Shown: one piece after another, positions 5,561-7,448 of the stretch
How positions within the stretch are numbered: position 1 is the first letter of the stretch
How the letters are laid out: the number at the start of each line of letters is the position of its first letter
Source of the DNA: Bryobacterales bacterium
GTDB lineage: Bacteria > Acidobacteriota > Terriglobia > Bryobacterales > Bryobacteraceae
Reading direction: 5' to 3'
Length of the DNA stretch: 7,448 bases
NCBI GenBank assembly: GCA_009697495.1
Contig: SHUN01000134.1
Location: forward strand, 1 to 7,448
The notes under the pieces: model-generated
What the model was told of the DNA's origin: nothing
What the model saw: only the letters and a program-made list of their open reading frames with translations
Database searches by the model: none
Program-made: the position numbers and the translations under genes

Positions 5561-7213
5561 TTATTGAAACGACACTTCCACCGCGTTTGACGCAACGCCG
5601 TCGGCCGTGATGACAATCTGCTGATTCCGCTTGCCCGCCAACGCGGCTGGCAGTGGCCCTATATTGATCTGCTCGATGCCCGGCAGCTCCGCCAGTCTTG
5701 CGATGGCCAGGATTGGCACGGCGAATCCGCCGATCGTGACCTCGCGAACCGAATCCGAAATCGCGAAACCCGTCCCATAAAGCGAAAGGTAGACCGATCC
5801 GGCGAAGGGAATCGCACTAGGGACGTAGGTTTTCGTGGCCGGATCCAGGATATAGGCGGGTTGAACAACTCGTCCTTGCGGTCCGTCAACAGTGGCGATA
5901 ACGGCACCGACGCCCTCGCCATCGCCATCCGCGGAGAAAAGACCGGGCGAGACATCGTTGACGCGAAAATCGCGTGTCTGTCTTGCGCCCCCAGGGCCAT
6001 CCACCGTCAGCCGGGCCGGCCCGATTCCGGTTTGGCTCGGCACCTGGAAAGTCACGGTTTCGGGACTGGAGCCGGTGATTGCGGCCGCTCGCGTAACGCC
6101 GCCGGCATCGGTGACGCTCACCGCGCCCGGCGTGCCGCTGGCAACGGCCAGTGCCCCCGGGGCCAGTACTCCCTGGACCATGCTCGCGGCATTCCGAACC
6201 GTCGGGGCGATTCCGCTAAACTCGGTTCCGGCCAGTTGCGGCGCATCGGAGGGAAATCGATTGGCGCGAAAAGTGAAGCCGCCCGCTTCGCCCGCGCCGA
6301 GATTCAAAGTCCAAACGATCTCCTTTTCCGGCGTCACTTCCACAACGCGATTCGCATTGGAAAGGCAGAGAATCGTATTCCCGTTTCGAAGGCGTTGGGT
6401 CCCCCCGGCGGTTTGCGTGATGAAGTTCGGCCCCGCCGTGGCGCCGAATGTCCAGACCGGATTAACCGGGCCGAAACGCCCGTTCTCCTCCAGCCGGTAG
6501 CCGCCGCTCAAGTCCATCGGCGGCGCGAGTTCATCGGCGGAGGAATATCCGCGCCCGATGCCATTGTTGAACACCAGGATATTCCCTGCGCCGGGCAGAT
6601 CAGCGGCAATCCACTGCGCGTCATGCTGGTTGAATAGCTTCTGGTCAGCGGGCGTTCCTGCGCCATACGCCCGGGGATTTCCCCACCGGTAGAGAATGTC
6701 GCCGCCGCGGCGATACCGCCCGCCTTGGCGGGAGGCAGCTTCCTCAGTGGTGGTTGAATGGTCGATCACCCAGATCTCGCTCCAAGCGCGGGAACTCAGG
6801 ATGATCTGGTCCAGCTTCTCGTTATAGGAAACTGAATTCAAATGCAGCCAATCGGCATTGGATCCCACGTTCGGGTTGCTGCCGGTGAAATTGATGTCCA
6901 AGCGGCGCGCATTGCCGGCGGCATCGTCTTTTTGGGCCAAGTGGTCCCAGACGCGCCACTGCCAGACGATAACGCCCCCCGTTGGCGGCTCCGGCCGTAC
7001 TTCAAAAATCATCTCAGACCAGATTCCTTCCGGCGGAATGGCTGCGGGAGCGCGCCCGGCCGCCAACGCCTCCTCCGCCGATTGCAGCTCCCAGGCGATC
7101 ATCAGAATGTTGCCGTTTGGCAGCGCTTCGACGTCGTGATGCTGTAAGTACTTTTCCGGCGAAGGCAATGTGTATTTCCAGAGCAGCGTCCCATCCCAGG
7201 AACGCTTCTCCAC
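5561..7213 (-). CDS. Arylsulfotransferase-like propeller plus Solibacter C-terminal domain, N-terminally truncated
   Basis: Residues 1-325 match the ASST-type arylsulfotransferase family: WDGTLLWKY, HHDVEALPNGNILMIAWE, VWQWRVWDHLAQ, DWLHLNSVSYN, SEIWVIDHSTTTEEA, GGDILYRWGNP, FNQHDAQWI and GNILVFNNG. His124 and His197 are candidate active-site histidines; known ASSTs use a sulfated His to move sulfate between phenols. Residues about 338-549 (VRNAASMVQGVLAPG ... ITADGVASNAVEVSF) are the Solibacter C-terminal domain (TIGR03437-like), probably surface-associated. The given start is GTG at 7211-7213. The homologous frame continues upstream as LRYNTTYFQGRGAGGL and then meets a TAG at 7262-7264. The signal peptide and first propeller blades normally found upstream are absent in all three frames as far as 7320, and no good ribosome site precedes the GTG. 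It is therefore either a recently decapitated pseudogene or a rearranged gene; the 550 remaining codons are uninterrupted. Confidence 0.85.
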   Translation of the reverse strand: MEKRSWDGTLLWKYTLPSPEKYLQHHDVEALPNGNILMIAWELQSAEEALAAGRAPAAIPPEGIWSEMIFEVRPEPPTGGVIVWQWRVWDHLAQKDDAAGNARRLDINFTGSNPNVGSNADWLHLNSVSYNEKLDQIILSSRAWSEIWVIDHSTTTEEAASRQGGRYRRGGDILYRWGNPRAYGAGTPADQKLFNQHDAQWIAADLPGAGNILVFNNGIGRGYSSADELAPPMDLSGGYRLEENGRFGPVNPVWTFGATAGPNFITQTAGGTQRLRNGNTILCLSNANRVVEVTPEKEIVWTLNLGAGEAGGFTFRANRFPSDAPQLAGTEFSGIAPTVRNAASMVQGVLAPGALAVASGTPGAVSVTDAGGVTRAAAITGSSPETVTFQVPSQTGIGPARLTVDGPGGARQTRDFRVNDVSPGLFSADGDGEGVGAVIATVDGPQGRVVQPAYILDPATKTYVPSAIPFAGSVYLSLYGTGFAISDSVREVTIGGFAVPILAIARLAELPGIEQINIGPLPAALAGKRNQQIVITADGVASNAVEVSFQ

Positions 7214-7277
7214 CAGTCCGCCCGCGCCGCGCCCCTGGAAGTAAGTGGTGTTATACCTGAGCTATGCACAGCTTCGT

Positions 7278-7293
7278 GCCCGCGTTTGCGGGC
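7278..7293. repeat. Perfect 6-bp hairpin GCCCGC-GTTT-GCGGGC (REP-like palindrome candidate)
   Basis: A perfect inverted repeat with a four-base loop, partly extendable by TTC/GAA outside. It lies just beyond the point where arylsulfotransferase homology ends. No T-run follows on either strand, so it is not a standard terminator. Whether it is a dispersed repeat cannot be told from one copy. Confidence 0.35.
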
Positions 7294-7311
7294 GGAAATG
7301 CGGTGAACCAT

Positions 7312-7340
7312 TTGGTGACCTCGAGAACATGGGGTAAAAC
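7312..7340 (+). promoter_or_regulatory. Candidate sigma-70-like promoter for the last gene
   Basis: TTGGTG (7312-7317) and TAAAAC (7335-7340) are separated by 17 bases, with three and four consensus matches. The start point would fall near 7347, right at the inner hairpin, giving a short leader before the Shine-Dalgarno. The -35 element overlaps the left arm of the outer inverted repeat. Confidence 0.3.
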
Positions 7341-7379
7341 AGTAGTGCCGCGAAGATTTCAGCTTCGCGGACCGGCCCC

Positions 7380-7387
7380 AAGGAGGT
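7380..7387 (+). promoter_or_regulatory. Near-perfect Shine-Dalgarno AAGGAGGT
   Basis: Eight bases fully complementary to the 16S anti-Shine-Dalgarno, seven bases before the ATG at 7395. This is the strongest ribosome site in the window and is the main reason for calling the short open frame after it a real gene. Confidence 0.75.
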
Positions 7388-7394
7388 CACCCAA

Positions 7395-7448
7395 ATGGTT
7401 ACAGACGAAAAACAGGATAGCGCCAAAACCCCTGTAAAACAAGGCTTT
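7395..7448 (+). CDS. Start of an unidentified gene (first 18 codons), 3'-partial
   Basis: The frame starts at ATG and stays open to the window edge, giving MVTDEKQDSAKTPVKQGF. The peptide is hydrophilic, with mixed acidic and lysine residues and no signal sequence, so a cytoplasmic protein or one with a disordered N-terminus is likely. The family cannot be recognised from 18 residues. Support comes from the strong Shine-Dalgarno at correct spacing and the upstream promoter-like and hairpin elements. It diverges from the truncated arylsulfotransferase gene. Confidence 0.6.
   Translation, partial: MVTDEKQDSAKTPVKQGF

Larger units (their letters stand above)
7306..7400 (+). promoter_or_regulatory. 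Nested inverted-repeat structure enclosing the start of the last gene
   Basis: Three stems nest inside one another. AACCATTTGGTGACC (7306-7320) pairs with GGTCACCCAAATGGTT (7385-7400) with a single-base bulge. TGGGG (7330-7334) pairs with CCCCA (7376-7380). CCGCGAAG (7348-7355) pairs perfectly with CTTCGCGG (7363-7370) around a seven-base loop. The outer right arm covers part of the Shine-Dalgarno and the ATG at 7395. If the transcript starts before 7306, the ribosome site would be masked, as in an RNA switch or thermometer. If it starts near 7347, the outer arms could act only as DNA sites. The pairing is seen directly; the regulatory role is inferred. Confidence 0.5.

Noticed and set aside
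7278..7293. Hairpin as an intrinsic terminator
   Set aside because: No T-run on either strand, and it lies upstream, not downstream, of both adjacent genes.
1..7448. CRISPR array, insertion sequence or integrase near the two tRNA genes
   Set aside because: No regularly spaced direct repeats, transposase or recombinase motifs, or tRNA 3'-end duplications were seen by eye, although tRNA genes are common integration sites.

Overview
The window most likely comes from an Acidobacteriota genome of the Solibacter/Bryobacterales type. The strongest clue is the C-terminal domain of the gene at 5561-7213. It reads as the 'Solibacter uncharacterised C-terminal domain' (TIGR03437-like), which is abundant in that lineage. 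GC-rich coding sequence, a secreted penicillin-acylase-family enzyme, a secreted metallo-beta-lactamase-fold hydrolase and an arylsulfotransferase-like enzyme fit a soil saprophyte. The placement rests on family recognition by eye.

Layout. Bases 1-2250 (+) hold the 3' part of a penicillin acylase/N-acyl-homoserine-lactone-acylase family Ntn hydrolase whose first codons lie before the window. Three bases later comes a small RelA/SpoT-type HD hydrolase (2254-2817, +), probably translationally coupled to it. Its last 34 bases run antisense into a selenocysteine tRNA gene (selC, 2784-2878, -). Upstream of selC on the same strand, 13 bases away, is a second and unrelated HD phosphohydrolase (2892-3449, -). 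Divergent from it is tRNA-Ala(GGC) at 3508-3583 (+). A hairpin-rich convergent spacer follows, then a secreted MBL-fold hydrolase (3715-4563, -). A PfkB/fructokinase-type sugar kinase (4604-5476, +) diverges from it across only 40 bases. The last large gene (5561-7213, -) is an arylsulfotransferase-like propeller joined to the Solibacter C-terminal domain, but it lacks its N-terminal part.

The right end (7262-7448) carries no recognisable coding sequence until a strong Shine-Dalgarno (7380-7387) and the first 18 codons of a new gene at 7395. This start is embedded in a nested inverted-repeat structure (7306-7400) that would pair the ribosome site and start codon with an upstream arm.

Functional picture. 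The genes do not form one pathway. Penicillin acylase and the HD hydrolase form one likely transcription unit; the COG2316-like HD gene and selC form another. The presence of selC implies that the organism makes selenoproteins, but no selA, selB, selD or selenoprotein gene is visible here. I did not find a convincing undescribed multi-gene system. The best candidates for follow-up are the structured leader at the right edge, the decapitated arylsulfotransferase next to it, and the selC/HD-hydrolase overlap.
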